Shown here piece by piece: positions 9,714 through 17,842 of a DNA stretch of 64,000 bases. Made by a program: the position numbers and the translations under genes. The notes beneath the pieces are model-generated. The model worked only from the letters and a program-made list of their open reading frames with translations. It did not search any database and was not told the DNA's origin. Source of the DNA: Caulobacter sp. UNC279MFTsu5.1 (GTDB lineage Bacteria; Pseudomonadota; Alphaproteobacteria; Caulobacterales; Caulobacteraceae); contig NZ_FORN01000013.1 of NCBI RefSeq assembly GCF_900114015.1, forward strand, positions 1 to 64,000, given 5' to 3'. Numbering within the stretch: the stretch's first letter is position 1; every line of letters begins with the position of its first letter.

Positions 9714-9732
9714 CGTGTTACAATATAACAAT
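9714..9732 (+). promoter_or_regulatory. Candidate Zur (zinc uptake regulator) box
   Basis: TGTTA-CAATA-TAACA (9716-9730) is a perfect 5-bp-arm palindrome in an AT-rich island within GC-rich sequence. It closely resembles the proteobacterial Zur box core (TGTTATAnTATAACA). It is 17 bases before the GTG start of a metal-transporter-like gene that is followed by a CobW GTPase. Repression by zinc-loaded Zur is the expected behaviour. No zur gene is in the window. Confidence 0.55.
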
Positions 9733-9746
9733 CTAAAGGTCGGGGC

Positions 9747-10373
9747 GTGAACACGACCTTCTTCGCCTCCGTCGCCGCTACCGGTTTCGCCGTGGCCTTC
9801 CTGCACGCCGCCCTGCCCACGCACTGGCTGCCGTTCGTGCTGGTCGGCCGCGCCCAGAGGTGGACGACGGGGCGCACCTTGGGCGTCACCCTGCTGGCGG
9901 GCCTCGGCCATGTGGGCCTGACGATCCTGCTGGGCCTGGCGGTGGTGGCCGCGGGCCTGGTGGCCCAGCCGCACCTGGGGGACTCCTTTCACTGGATCGT
10001 CGGAGGGCTGATGGCGGCGATCGGCGTCTTCTATCTGGTCCGGGGCCGTCACCGGCACGCCACGATGGACACGAGCCGCAAGTTCACCTCGGACCGCGCG
10101 GCGATCACCGCCCTGGTGGTGCTGCTGACCCTGTCGCCGTGCGAGGCGTTCCTGCCCTATTATCTGGCGGGGATGGAGCACGGCGTGGTCGGCTTCGTGA
10201 TCCTGAGCGCGGTGCTGATGGCCGCCACCGCGGCGGGCATGCTGGTTTTCACGGGCCTCAGCCTGGCCGGCTTCAACCGCCTGGGCCTGGAGCGGCTGGA
10301 GCAGTATGAAGAGCTGATCCTCGGCGCCGCCCTGATCGTGATCGGCGCGGCGGTGGCGTTCCTGAAGACCTGA
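9747..10373 (+). CDS. NicO/HupE-like membrane protein, probable metal transporter
   Basis: This 208-residue protein has about six membrane segments. Features that suggest metal transport are histidines in the first helices (LHAALPTHWLPF, residues 20-30; GLGHVGLT near 54), a His-rich cytoplasmic turn (RGRHRHATMD near 103) and the conserved LSPCEAFLPYY near 132. The pattern recalls the NicO/HupE/TauE-type permeases, though without the classical HX4DH motif. A GTG start follows the Zur-like palindrome by 17 bases, and a CobW GTPase lies 87 bases downstream. The context suggests zinc (possibly nickel or cobalt) import under limitation. The substrate is inference. Confidence 0.68.
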   Translation: MNTTFFASVAATGFAVAFLHAALPTHWLPFVLVGRAQRWTTGRTLGVTLLAGLGHVGLTILLGLAVVAAGLVAQPHLGDSFHWIVGGLMAAIGVFYLVRGRHRHATMDTSRKFTSDRAAITALVVLLTLSPCEAFLPYYLAGMEHGVVGFVILSAVLMAATAAGMLVFTGLSLAGFNRLGLERLEQYEELILGAALIVIGAAVAFLKT

Positions 10374-10460
10374 TTTTTTGATCCGCTCATGCCGGCGGTT
10401 TGGAGGAATGCAGTGGAGGCCCCGCTTCCCCCGCGCGTCCTTCACTCCTAAATAGCGCGC

Positions 10461-11546
10461 ATGACCCAGACTCCCGCCCAAACCGGCAAGATCCCCGTCA
10501 CCGTGCTGACCGGCTATCTCGGCGCCGGCAAGACCACCCTGCTCAACCGCATCCTCACCGAGGAGCACGGCAAGCGCTACGCCGTGATCGTCAACGAGTT
10601 CGGCGAGGTCGGCATCGACAACGACCTGGTGGTCGGGGCGGATGAAGAAGTGTTCGAGATGAACAACGGCTGCGTCTGCTGCACGGTGCGTGGCGACCTG
10701 ATCCGGGTGCTGCAAGGCCTGATGAAGCGCAAGGGCGGCTTTGACGCCATCGTGGTGGAGACCACCGGCCTGGCCGATCCGGGCCCGGTGGCCCAGACCT
10801 TCTTCGTCGACGACGACGTCAAGGCCCGCACCTATCTCGACTCGGTCACCGCGGTGGTCGACGCCAAGCACATCCTGCTGCGCCTCGGCGATTCCAAGGA
10901 AGCGGTCGAGCAGATCGCCTTCGCCGACCAGATCGTGCTCAACAAGACCGACCTGGTTTCGGAGGACGACCTGCGCCACGTCGAGGCCCGCATCAAGCGG
11001 ATCAACCCGCTGGCCCCGATCCACCGCGCCCAGCGCTCGAACGTCCCGCTCGAGGCGATCATCGGCAAGCACAGCTTCGATCTGGAGCGGATCACCGAGC
11101 TGGAGCCGGAGTTCCTGAACCCGGCCCACGGCGAGGACGGCCATGTGCACGACGAGCACTGCGGCCACGATCATCATCATCATGACCATGACCACCACCA
11201 TGGTCACGACCACCATCACCACCACGACTCCAAGAGCGACATCCACGACGACGGCGTGAAGGGGATCTCCCTGACGCTGGACAAGCCCGTCGACGGCCAG
11301 AAGATCACCACCTGGCTCAACGACCTGCTGGCGCGCCGCGGCCCGGACATCCTGCGCGCCAAGGGCATCATCGACGTCAAGGGCGAGGAGCGCCGCCTGG
11401 TCTTCCAGGCCGTGCACATGATCCTGGAGGGCGACTTCCAGCGCCCGTGGACCGACAAGGACAACCGCTACAGCCGCATGGTGTTCATCGGCCGGGACCT
11501 GGACGAGGCCGAACTGAAGGCCGGTTTCGAGGCGACGACGGCTTAG
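10461..11546 (+). CDS. CobW/ZNG-type GTPase metallochaperone with His-rich linker
   Basis: The family uses GTP to hand zinc or another metal to client enzymes. The 361-residue protein shows Walker [13 protein letters not shown] (near 20), the metal motif [11 protein letters not shown] (CxCC near 73), [11 protein letters not shown], and the guanine motif NKTD near 160. A strongly His/Asp-rich linker (about 225-255, many HH and HDH repeats) precedes the CobW C-terminal domain ([14 protein letters not shown] to the end). The His linker and CxCC are the metal-binding parts. It probably forms a transcription unit with the upstream permease behind the Zur-like box. Zur-regulated CobW proteins are known in many bacteria, including Caulobacter. 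Confidence 0.93.
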   Translation: MTQTPAQTGKIPVTVLTGYLGAGKTTLLNRILTEEHGKRYAVIVNEFGEVGIDNDLVVGADEEVFEMNNGCVCCTVRGDLIRVLQGLMKRKGGFDAIVVETTGLADPGPVAQTFFVDDDVKARTYLDSVTAVVDAKHILLRLGDSKEAVEQIAFADQIVLNKTDLVSEDDLRHVEARIKRINPLAPIHRAQRSNVPLEAIIGKHSFDLERITELEPEFLNPAHGEDGHVHDEHCGHDHHHHDHDHHHGHDHHHHHDSKSDIHDDGVKGISLTLDKPVDGQKITTWLNDLLARRGPDILRAKGIIDVKGEERRLVFQAVHMILEGDFQRPWTDKDNRYSRMVFIGRDLDEAELKAGFEATTA

Positions 11547-11567
11547 AATAGGGGCGGTGCGGACGCA

Positions 11568-11677
11568 CTTGCCCCCACCTGACCGCTACGCGGTCTGTCG
11601 CGGCGAGGGGGCGGAGCTTTCACGCTTAGGCTCTTTCCCCTTTGGGGGAGGAGCGCCGCAGGCGCGGAGGGGGCAAG
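11568..11677. repeat. Palindromic intergenic repeat, copy B
   Basis: A 110-bp element with perfect inverted ends CTTGCCCCC and GGGGGCAAG. Inside are a CCGC-TACG-CGG type hairpin and a TTCCCCTTTGGGGGAG hairpin. It is clearly related to copy C (about 13984), sharing the ends, the ACCTGAC...GTCTGTC block and the central hairpin, and more distantly to copy A. It lies between the convergent CobW and ExbD genes. Confidence 0.75.
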
Positions 11678-11699
11678 GGTTCGCCCCTCCGCCCAAACC

Positions 11700-12137
11700 T
11701 CAATGCAGATCCTCGTTGACGATCCCGATCTGGGTCCAGCCCTCGGTATGGATCCGGTCGATCACGCCCATCAGCGCCTCGTAGGGCACGTCTGCCTGGG
11801 CGCTGACCATCAGGCGCTGGTCCTTGCGCGGGCCCTGCTGGCCGTCGGCGGCGAACCTGGCGCTCAGGTCCTGGGCCAGGGTCTGCAGGCTGGTGGGCTG
11901 GCCCGCCAGATAGAGCGCGCCTGAATTCTGGATGGTGATCACCGCCGGCGGCTTGGGTGGCGTTGCGGTCTTCCGGGCCGGCGGCATGTCCAGCTTGATC
12001 GAGGTCGTCGCCATCGGCACGGCGACCATGAAGATGATCAGCAGCACCAGCAGGATGTCGACGAACGGCGTGACGTTGATGTCCGCGTTCTGCCGGATCG
12101 CATAGGCCCCGCCGCCGCCTGCGAGTTTCGCCGCCAT
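11700..12137 (-). CDS. exbD: ExbD/TolR-family biopolymer transport protein (first copy)
   Basis: ExbD partners ExbB and TonB to energise outer-membrane receptors with the proton motive force. This 145-residue protein has a short cytoplasmic tail, the single membrane helix with the essential Asp (INVTPFVDILLVLLIIFMVAVP, Asp near 27), and a periplasmic domain with the ExbD pattern (VITIQNSGALYLAGQP, LMVSAQADVPYEALMGVIDRIHTEGW). The ATG at 12137 is chosen because GGAGGAG lies 7 bases upstream and the second copy starts identically (MAAKLAGGGG). It is a close paralogue of the next gene but is separated from it by a terminator, so it probably has its own promoter. No exbB or tonB is present here. 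Confidence 0.92.
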   Translation of the reverse strand: MAAKLAGGGGAYAIRQNADINVTPFVDILLVLLIIFMVAVPMATTSIKLDMPPARKTATPPKPPAVITIQNSGALYLAGQPTSLQTLAQDLSARFAADGQQGPRKDQRLMVSAQADVPYEALMGVIDRIHTEGWTQIGIVNEDLH

Positions 12138-12235
12138 AACCTGTCTCCTCCCCATGCCCCGCTTGGGGTTCATTGAAGTTACAGGTGTAGTTTGATCAAC
12201 TTCTTACATTTGTAAAGCGCTAGATTCCAGGCACG

Positions 12236-12266
12236 AAAAAGGGGCCGGACGTGGCGCCCGGCCCCT
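12236..12266 (-). terminator. Terminator between the two exbD genes
   Basis: On the minus strand GGGGCCGGGCG-CCAC-GTCCGGCCCC is followed directly by TTTTTCG. It lies 28 bases past the stop of the upstream exbD copy, so the two copies are probably separate units. Confidence 0.85.
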
Positions 12267-12293
12267 GATTTCCGTCGATCGCGGAAGAAATCC

Positions 12294-12743
12294 TTAGTGG
12301 ATGTCTTCGTTGATCAGGCCGACCTTGTACCAGCCGGCGGTCTGCAGAGCGTTCAGCACGCCCATGAAGTCGGCATAGGTCACGTCGGCGTCGGCGCGGA
12401 CCATGACGCGCTGGTCGTCTTTCGGGCCGGCCTGGCCGGTCGCGGCGAACTTGGCGTCCAGGTCGAATTGCAGGTTGTCCAGGCTGGTCTGCTTTTCAGC
12501 GACGTACAGCGCGCCCGACTTCTGGATCGAGATGAACACCGGCTCCTTCGGCTTGGGGGCGTTCGGCGGCGGCGGGGTGGCCGGCGGCAGGTCGACCTTG
12601 ATCGCCACGGTCGCCATCGGCACGGCGACCATGAAGATGATCAGCAGCACGAGCAGGATGTCGACGAAGGGCGTGACGTTGATTTCGGAGTTCTGGCCGA
12701 GCGAATAACGACCGCCCCCACCGCCAGCAAGTTTAGCCGCCAT
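12294..12743 (-). CDS. exbD: ExbD/TolR-family biopolymer transport protein (second copy)
   Basis: This 149-residue paralogue of the gene at 11700 has the same start MAAKLAGGGG and the same INVTPFVDILLVLLIIFMVAVP helix with the proton-path Asp. The juxtamembrane linker is more proline-rich (LPPATPPPPNAPKPKEP), followed by the periplasmic domain VFISIQKSGALYVAEKQ ... VMVRADADVTYADFMGVLNALQTAGW. The ATG at 12743 follows GGGAGACAG; the longer frame needs a TTG. The nearly identical N termini with diverged periplasmic parts suggest an old tandem duplication with division of labour. ExbB or TonB partners would have to be supplied from elsewhere. Confidence 0.92.
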   Translation of the reverse strand: MAAKLAGGGGGRYSLGQNSEINVTPFVDILLVLLIIFMVAVPMATVAIKVDLPPATPPPPNAPKPKEPVFISIQKSGALYVAEKQTSLDNLQFDLDAKFAATGQAGPKDDQRVMVRADADVTYADFMGVLNALQTAGWYKVGLINEDIH

Positions 12744-12966
12744 AGCCTGACTGTCTCCCAAGGGCCGCGTCTGTCGCGGTCCCGAAAATGTTAGATCGCC
12801 ACGTCTGGCGCAGACGGGCGCGGAAGTAAAGCCCGACGACGCGGCGCGATGGCAACCCCTTTTGTGACTCTTTTTGACGGAACGGCGTTCAAACGGCGGG
12901 TTCTCCGGGGGCGGCTCGCGTGACGCGCGACTAGGCGCCCGGATCGAGGCGCGGTATGGCGCGCGG

Positions 12967-13974
12967 ATGATCTATTCCTTCGACGCCTACGTCACCGCCG
13001 CCCTGTTCGACCGCGCTGGCCGGGCCGCCTTCGCCCTGGGCGACGGCACGGTCCGATTCGAGAACGAGGGCGGATTCGTCACCGTCGAGGCCCACCAGGG
13101 CGCGGTCCTGGCCGCCGCCGTCCACCCGTCGGGCCGCGGGATCGTCACCGGCGGCGACGACGGCCGCGTGGTGTGGAGCCGGGTCGAGGGCGACGAGGTG
13201 GCCGCCACCCTGATCGCCGAGGTCAAGGGCCGCTGGATCGAGCATGTCGCCGCCAGCGCCGCCTCGGGCCTGATCGCCTTTTCCGCCGGCAAGGAAGCCC
13301 ACGTCCGCGACAGCGCCGACCCGACGTTCCTGCGCGTGTTCGCTCACGACAAGACCGTCTCGGGCCTGGCCTTCGATCCGAAAGGCCGCCGCCTGGCGAC
13401 GGCGGGCTATGGCGGGGTCTGGCTATGGTGGGCCAGGATCGACGGCCAGAAGCCGCAGGCGATGAAGTGGGCCGGCAGCCACATCGCCGCCGTGTTCAGC
13501 CCCGACGGCAAGTTCCTGGTCTCGTCGATGCAGGAGAACCAGCTGCACGGCTGGCGGCTGTCGGACGCCAAGGACATGCGGATGGGCGGCTATCCGGCCA
13601 AGATCAAGAGCCTGGCCTTCTTCGACAAGGGCAATCTGATGGTCACGGCCGGCGCCAACGGCGCGGTGGTCTGGCCGTTCGCCGGCGCCAACGGCCCGAT
13701 GGGCAAGGAAGCCGCCGAGATCGGCTTCTCGCGCGACTCGATGGTCGTCCAGGTCGCCGGCGTCGAGGCCCTGCCGGTGGCTGTCGCCGGCCAGGACAAC
13801 GGCAAGATCTGGGCCGCCCACATGCGCTCGGGCCGCATCGAGACCCTCAAGGCCGAGAAGGGCGCGGCGATCAGCGCCCTGTCGGTCTCGGCGGACGGCG
13901 CGCGCCTGGCCTGGGGCGACGAGGACGGCGAGGCGGGGGTGATCGCGATCCCGGCGATGGACACGCAGTTCTAG
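12967..13974 (+). CDS. WD40-repeat beta-propeller protein
   Basis: This 335-residue protein has no signal peptide and shows repeated WD40-like blades: GDGTVRFEN, AAAVHPSGRGIVTGGDDGRVVWSR, SGLAFDPKGRRLATAGYGGVWLWWA, AAVFSPDGKFLVSSMQENQLHGWRL, SLAFFDKGNLMVTAGANGAVVWPF and ISALSVSADGARLAWGDEDG. That is about seven blades, enough for a single propeller. Such proteins are scaffolds and no enzymatic residues are expected. ATG 12967 is taken as the start because the propeller begins at once (MIYSFDAYVTAALFDRAG); a longer frame from 12874 adds unconserved sequence. It lies alone between the exbD genes and cutC. Confidence 0.88.
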   Translation: MIYSFDAYVTAALFDRAGRAAFALGDGTVRFENEGGFVTVEAHQGAVLAAAVHPSGRGIVTGGDDGRVVWSRVEGDEVAATLIAEVKGRWIEHVAASAASGLIAFSAGKEAHVRDSADPTFLRVFAHDKTVSGLAFDPKGRRLATAGYGGVWLWWARIDGQKPQAMKWAGSHIAAVFSPDGKFLVSSMQENQLHGWRLSDAKDMRMGGYPAKIKSLAFFDKGNLMVTAGANGAVVWPFAGANGPMGKEAAEIGFSRDSMVVQVAGVEALPVAVAGQDNGKIWAAHMRSGRIETLKAEKGAAISALSVSADGARLAWGDEDGEAGVIAIPAMDTQF

Positions 13975-13983
13975 GCTCAATAC

Positions 13984-14094
13984 TTGCCCCCACCTGACGG
14001 CTTCGCCGTCTGTCCGCCCCCGTAGGGGCGGAGCCTCTAGCGCTCTTCCCCCTTTTTGGGGGAAGACGACGGCGCAGCGGTCCGTAGGGGGCAA
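13984..14094. repeat. Palindromic intergenic repeat, copy C
   Basis: A 111-bp element with inverted ends TTGCCCCC and GGGGGCAA, an inner ACGGC-TTCG-CCGT hairpin, a CGCCCC-GTA-GGGGCG hairpin, and CTTCCCCCTTTTTGGGGGAAG. It aligns block by block with copy B. It sits between the convergent WD40 and cutC genes, where it could also act as a terminator. Confidence 0.75.
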
Positions 14095-14101
14095 ATGGTC
14101 G

Positions 14102-14848
14102 CTACTCGAGCCCCCGCAGCACCTTCGCCACCTGAGCCACCACCGCCTGGTCGGTATCCCGCAGGCCGTCCTGCACGAAGCCCAGTTTGTAGGCCCGATC
14201 CTCGTGGCCCTGGCCAAGGCCATAGGCCATCGGGCCGCTGCACGAGCCGTGCACCTCGCGCACGCCGGTCCGCGCCACCAGTTCGGCGACGTTCGACGGA
14301 TTGACCCCGCCGCCGGCCAGGATGGCGATGCGGCCGGCCGCCCGCTCGACCAGCACCGCGATCGTCTCGGCCCCGGCCATGGCGTTCAGGGCTTGGCCGG
14401 AGGTCAGGATCCGCTCGAAGCCCAGGTCGATGGCGGTCTCCAGCGCCGCGAACGGATCGGGGGTCAGGTCGAAGGCCCGGTGCAGGGTCACGCCCAGGTC
14501 CTCGGCGTGGGCGACCAGCATCGCCAAGGCCTCGACGTCCAGGTCTCCGGCGGGCCGGTTGGCGCCGATCACCACCCCGGCCAGGCCCGCCGCCCGCACG
14601 GCGTCGATGTCGCGGAACATGGCGTCCAGGTCGCCGGCGTCATAGACGAAGTCGCCGTTGCGCGGCCGGATCATCGGATAGATTGGAATCGGCGCCTCCG
14701 CCGCGAGCGCCATCAGCCCGGGCGTCGGGGTCAGGCCCTGCAGGGCCAGGGCCGAGCACAGCTCGATGCGGTCCGCGCCGCCGGCGATCGCCGCCGCCAG
14801 TCCGGCGGGCGTGTCGACACAGACTTCCAGGATCACGCGGTCGGACAT
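14102..14848 (-). CDS. cutC: CutC family protein (copper homeostasis type)
   Basis: This 248-residue TIM-barrel protein has the conserved CutC features: ILEVCVDTPAGLAAAIAGGADRIELCSALALQGLTP at the N terminus, PIYPMIRPRNGDFVYD near 63, VIGANRPAGDLD, LHRAFDL near 130, ILTSGQ near 156, and GGGVNPSNV near 185. CutC was named for copper tolerance in E. coli, but its true function is uncertain and copper binding is disputed. It lies in no operon. The start MSDRVILEVC is well placed. The divergent neighbour is an N-terminal-nucleophile hydrolase. Confidence 0.93.
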   Translation of the reverse strand: MSDRVILEVCVDTPAGLAAAIAGGADRIELCSALALQGLTPTPGLMALAAEAPIPIYPMIRPRNGDFVYDAGDLDAMFRDIDAVRAAGLAGVVIGANRPAGDLDVEALAMLVAHAEDLGVTLHRAFDLTPDPFAALETAIDLGFERILTSGQALNAMAGAETIAVLVERAAGRIAILAGGGVNPSNVAELVARTGVREVHGSCSGPMAYGLGQGHEDRAYKLGFVQDGLRDTDQAVVAQVAKVLRGLE

Positions 14849-14882
14849 CTTCGCCTCTTCGATGCTCAGGCTTCAGCTAGAC

Positions 14883-14926
14883 GCGTGACGGGCGCCGAAA
14901 CCGGTATCCACCTTCGGCCGTCACGC
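14883..14926. repeat. Short inverted repeat with a dispersed-repeat core
   Basis: GCGTGACG (14883-14890) pairs with CGTCACGC (14919-14926), with inner GCCGAA/TTCGGC around ACCGGTATCCAC. The ACCGGTATCCAC core is part of a repeat found widely between alphaproteobacterial genes. It lies between the divergent cutC and hydrolase genes. Confidence 0.5.
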
Positions 14927-14962
14927 TCTAGGATTCGCGAAACGACGTCTTGGAGCACACCC

Positions 14963-15988
14963 ATGCTGAATCGCAGAGGCCTAATCGGCGCCTCCCTCGT
15001 TGGATCGAGCCTGATGGGGGCCGGCGCGGCCGCGGCGGCCGGCGGTGGGACAGGCATCCAGCTGACCCGGCCCTGCGTGATCTCCACCTGGGACTTCGGC
15101 GTGCCGGCCAACCAGGCGGCCTGGGCGATCCTCAGCAAGGGCGGCCGGGCTCTGGACGCGGTCGAGGCCGGGGCCCGCGTCCCCGAGCAGGATCTGAAGA
15201 ACCACAGCGTCGGCCGGGCCGGCTATCCCGACCGCGACGGCCACGTGTCGCTGGACGCCAGCATCATGGACGAGCAAGGCAATTGCGGCGCCGTCGCCGC
15301 CCTGGAGCACATCGCCCACCCGATCTCGGTGGCCCGGGCGGTGATGGAGAAGACCCCGCACGTCCTGCTGGTCGGGGCCGGGGCCCTGCAGTTCGCCCAG
15401 GAGCAGGGCTTCCCGCGCGAGGAACTGCTGACCCCCGAGTCCCGCGCCGCTTGGGAGGCCTGGAAGAAGGACGCCAAGTACGCGCCCAAGGCCAACAGCG
15501 AGGTCGGCGACTACGGCAAGACCTCAGGCCGGCTGGGCACGCCGGGCGGGGCGGGCAACCACGACACCATCGGCATGCTGGCCCTGGACGCGAAGGGAAA
15601 CCTGTCGGGCGCCTGCACCACCAGCGGCATGGCCTGGAAGCTGCGCGGACGGGTCGGTGATTCGCCCATCGTCGGGGCGGGGCTCTATGTCGACAACGAC
15701 GTGGGCGGGGCCACCTCGACCGGCGTCGGCGAGGAGGTGATCCGCAACGTCGGCTCGTTCCTGGTGGTCGAACTGATGCGCCAGGGCCGCTCGCCGCAGG
15801 ACGCCTGCAAGGAGGCGGTGGCGCGGATCCTGAAGAAGAAGCCGCAGGCCAAGGACATCCAGGTGGGCTTCCTGGCGGTCAACAAGCAGGGCCAGGTCGG
15901 GGCTTGGGCGATCCAGAAGGGCTTCACCTACGCCCTGTGCGACGGGGCGCGGCAGGACCGACTGGTGGCGGGGGAGAGCTTTTACTGA
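14963..15988 (+). CDS. Secreted Ntn-hydrolase of the glycosylasparaginase / isoaspartyl peptidase family
   Basis: This 341-residue protein has an N-terminal export signal with a twin arginine (LNRRGLIGASLVGSSLMGAG, possible Tat). The family is made as a precursor that cleaves itself just before a catalytic Thr; here that is GNHDTIGMLALD (Thr near residue 197), followed by GACTTSGMAWKLRGRVGDSPIVGAG, the substrate-binding block. This places it with N4-(beta-N-acetylglucosaminyl)-L-asparaginases, which cut the sugar-Asn bond of glycopeptides, although isoaspartyl peptidase activity is an alternative. The start ATG is clear. It is a single-gene unit. Together with the GH92 enzyme it suggests some capacity for glycoprotein breakdown, which is inference. 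Confidence 0.9.
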   Translation: MLNRRGLIGASLVGSSLMGAGAAAAAGGGTGIQLTRPCVISTWDFGVPANQAAWAILSKGGRALDAVEAGARVPEQDLKNHSVGRAGYPDRDGHVSLDASIMDEQGNCGAVAALEHIAHPISVARAVMEKTPHVLLVGAGALQFAQEQGFPREELLTPESRAAWEAWKKDAKYAPKANSEVGDYGKTSGRLGTPGGAGNHDTIGMLALDAKGNLSGACTTSGMAWKLRGRVGDSPIVGAGLYVDNDVGGATSTGVGEEVIRNVGSFLVVELMRQGRSPQDACKEAVARILKKKPQAKDIQVGFLAVNKQGQVGAWAIQKGFTYALCDGARQDRLVAGESFY

Positions 15989-16004
15989 GGGGAGGCGACG
16001 TGAC

Positions 16005-16050
16005 GGCGTGGGGGTCTCGACGCACGTCGAAGACCCTTTCCTCCCACGCC
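16005..16050 (+). terminator. Nested hairpin after the Ntn-hydrolase gene
   Basis: GGCGTGGG (16005-16012) pairs with CCCACGCC (16043-16050) around an inner GGTCT/AGACC and GACG-CAC-GTC stem. It is 17 bases past the stop codon. There is no T-tract, so it may be a processing or stability hairpin rather than a true terminator. Confidence 0.4.
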
Positions 16051-16136
16051 CAAGCCTGTAATCTTCACGTCAGGGACACCGCTCCTCAGCCCGGCACGCG
16101 CACCGCCGCCCCTGCCAGCCCTTCACGGTTCAAGCG

Positions 16137-16514
16137 ATGACCCAGCCCACCCCCAAGACCATCACCTACGGCCGCGCCGCGCCCGGCGTCGTGGTGCGCG
16201 ACATCCAGGCGGCCCACGCCTTCTATGCCGGCGTCCTGGGGTTCACGAAGGTGTTCGAGAACGGCGACCCCGTCGGCTTCATGGTGCTGGAGAAGGACGC
16301 GGCCGAGATCCATCTCAGCCAGGCGCGCGAGCACCGTCCGACGACGGTCAATGTCTTCCACATGTACGTGGACGACGTGGCCGCCCTCTACGCCATCTGC
16401 CAGGCGGCCGGGGTGCGAATCATCAAGTCTCTGCAGGACAAGGACTACGGCCAGCGCGCCTTCGTCTTCGCCGATCCGGATGGCAACCGCATCGACGTGG
16501 GCGAGCCGATCTGA
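16137..16514 (+). CDS. VOC (glyoxalase/bleomycin-resistance fold) protein
   Basis: This 125-residue single-domain protein contains the paired beta-alpha-beta-beta-beta units of the vicinal oxygen chelate superfamily: APGVVVRDIQAAHAFYAGVLGFTKVFENGD, AEIHLSQA, a central HMYVDDVAALYAICQAAG, and the C-terminal FVFADPDGNRIDVGEP. Likely metal ligands are His/Glu residues in HLSQA, HMYVDD and the last strand. Members include glyoxalases, dioxygenases and antibiotic-binding proteins; nothing in the neighbourhood fixes the substrate. The ATG lies directly after a short leader. Confidence 0.85.
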   Translation: MTQPTPKTITYGRAAPGVVVRDIQAAHAFYAGVLGFTKVFENGDPVGFMVLEKDAAEIHLSQAREHRPTTVNVFHMYVDDVAALYAICQAAGVRIIKSLQDKDYGQRAFVFADPDGNRIDVGEPI

Positions 16515-16607
16515 CGGCCGGCCCGGGTCCCTAAATCGCTAAAGATTTCGACAGCGGGCGACCGCCGTTCCAAGGCCTTCTGCGGCTCCAATCCTCAGGA
16601 GCCCCCC

Positions 16608-17840
16608 ATGACCCGCACCATCAACACCCGCCGCGCGCTGGCGGCCGGCCTGGGAGGCGCGGCGGCCTTGCTGCTGGCCGCCGCCGGACCGGCGCGGGCG
16701 TCCGACCACCTGGACACGCCCAGCGTCATCGCCGATCCCCGGGCCGACATCGGCGACATCTTCGCCTGGACCTCGCCGGACCGCCGCAAGCTGAACCTGG
16801 TGATGGCGATCGTCGGCCACGGCTTTTCCAAGGACCTGGCCTATGTCTTCCACGTCGACAGCGGCGCGCGGTTCGGCAGGACGACCGCGACGACGACGAT
16901 CTCGTGCCGGTTCGCCGGGGCAGGGATCCGCTGCGAGGCGGGCGGGGACGAGGCCCTGGGCGACGCCAGCCGACCCGAGGGCCTGGTCTCGCGCCGCCAC
17001 GGTTTCCGCGTCTTCGCCGGCCTGCGCGACGACCCGTTCTTCAACAACGTCAAGGGCACGCGCGAGGCCTACGACGCCGCCGCCGCGGCGCTGAAGGCCG
17101 GGGCGCCGCGGGACGAGGCGGGTTGCCCGGCCTTTGACCAGGCGACCTCGGCGAGGATCCTGGACCGCTGGCGCCACACGCGGGGCGGACCGGCCCAGAA
17201 CCTGCTGGCGGGCTGGACCCCCGCCTCGCTGGTCGTGTCGATCGACCTGCCCGCCGTGTCGCGCGGCGGCGGGCTGCTGGCGGTCTGGGGCGAAACGGTC
17301 GATCCCAAGGGGCGCATCGACCGGATGGGCCGGCCGTTGACCGGCAACGCCCTGCTGGCCACGCTGGAGCCCGACGCGGTCAGCGACGCTCTGAAGGAAG
17401 CCTACAACCACGCCACGCCCGCGACCTCGGACGCCTTCATCCCCGAGATCGAGAAGACCCTGGGTCTCTACGACGCCTTCGATGGCGAATGCGGCAACGC
17501 CGTGCTGGCCGACCGCCCGGCCGGGGCGTCGCGCTACCTGAACCTGGCGGTGCTGCTGGCCGACGACCGACTGTGGATCGACAGCGCCGGAACGCGATGC
17601 ACGACCCTGTTCGCGGTGGAGCTGGCCGCCCTGGCCGGACGCCGCGACCTGGCCGGGGACTGCGGCGGGCGGACGCCGAACTACGACGCCGTCGACGTCT
17701 ACCGCTCGCTGCTGGCCACCGGCGGCCTGACCGGCGTCGATGACGGGGTCGACCATGACGACCACGTCCATTCCGACACCGTGTTCCCGTTCCTGGCCGC
17801 GCCCGACGGCGCGGTCTATCCCGCGCGCAAGGAGTCCTGA
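16608..17840 (+). CDS. DUF4331 secreted protein
   Basis: This 410-residue protein has a signal peptide with an RR pair (TRRALAAGLGGAAALLLAAAGPARA, cleavage near residue 32). It is followed by the DUF4331 opening SDHLDTPSVIADPRADIGDIFAWTSPD, an Ig-like or beta-rich body, and conserved DDPFFNNVKG, TLFAVELAALAGR, CGGRTPNYDAVDVYRSLL and a His/Asp-rich segment (GVDHDDHVHSDTVFPFLAAP). The family is of unknown function and is probably extracytoplasmic. It shares an operon with the next gene (2-base gap). The His/Asp-rich end may bind metal; this is inference. GGAG precedes the ATG by about 6 bases. Confidence 0.87.
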   Translation: MTRTINTRRALAAGLGGAAALLLAAAGPARASDHLDTPSVIADPRADIGDIFAWTSPDRRKLNLVMAIVGHGFSKDLAYVFHVDSGARFGRTTATTTISCRFAGAGIRCEAGGDEALGDASRPEGLVSRRHGFRVFAGLRDDPFFNNVKGTREAYDAAAAALKAGAPRDEAGCPAFDQATSARILDRWRHTRGGPAQNLLAGWTPASLVVSIDLPAVSRGGGLLAVWGETVDPKGRIDRMGRPLTGNALLATLEPDAVSDALKEAYNHATPATSDAFIPEIEKTLGLYDAFDGECGNAVLADRPAGASRYLNLAVLLADDRLWIDSAGTRCTTLFAVELAALAGRRDLAGDCGGRTPNYDAVDVYRSLLATGGLTGVDDGVDHDDHVHSDTVFPFLAAPDGAVYPARKES

Positions 17841-17842
17841 CC

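Noticed and set aside
11170..11230. CAT/CAC repeats looking like a microsatellite
   Set aside because: They encode the His/Asp-rich linker of the CobW GTPase, a known feature of the family, so they are coding repeats rather than a separate element.
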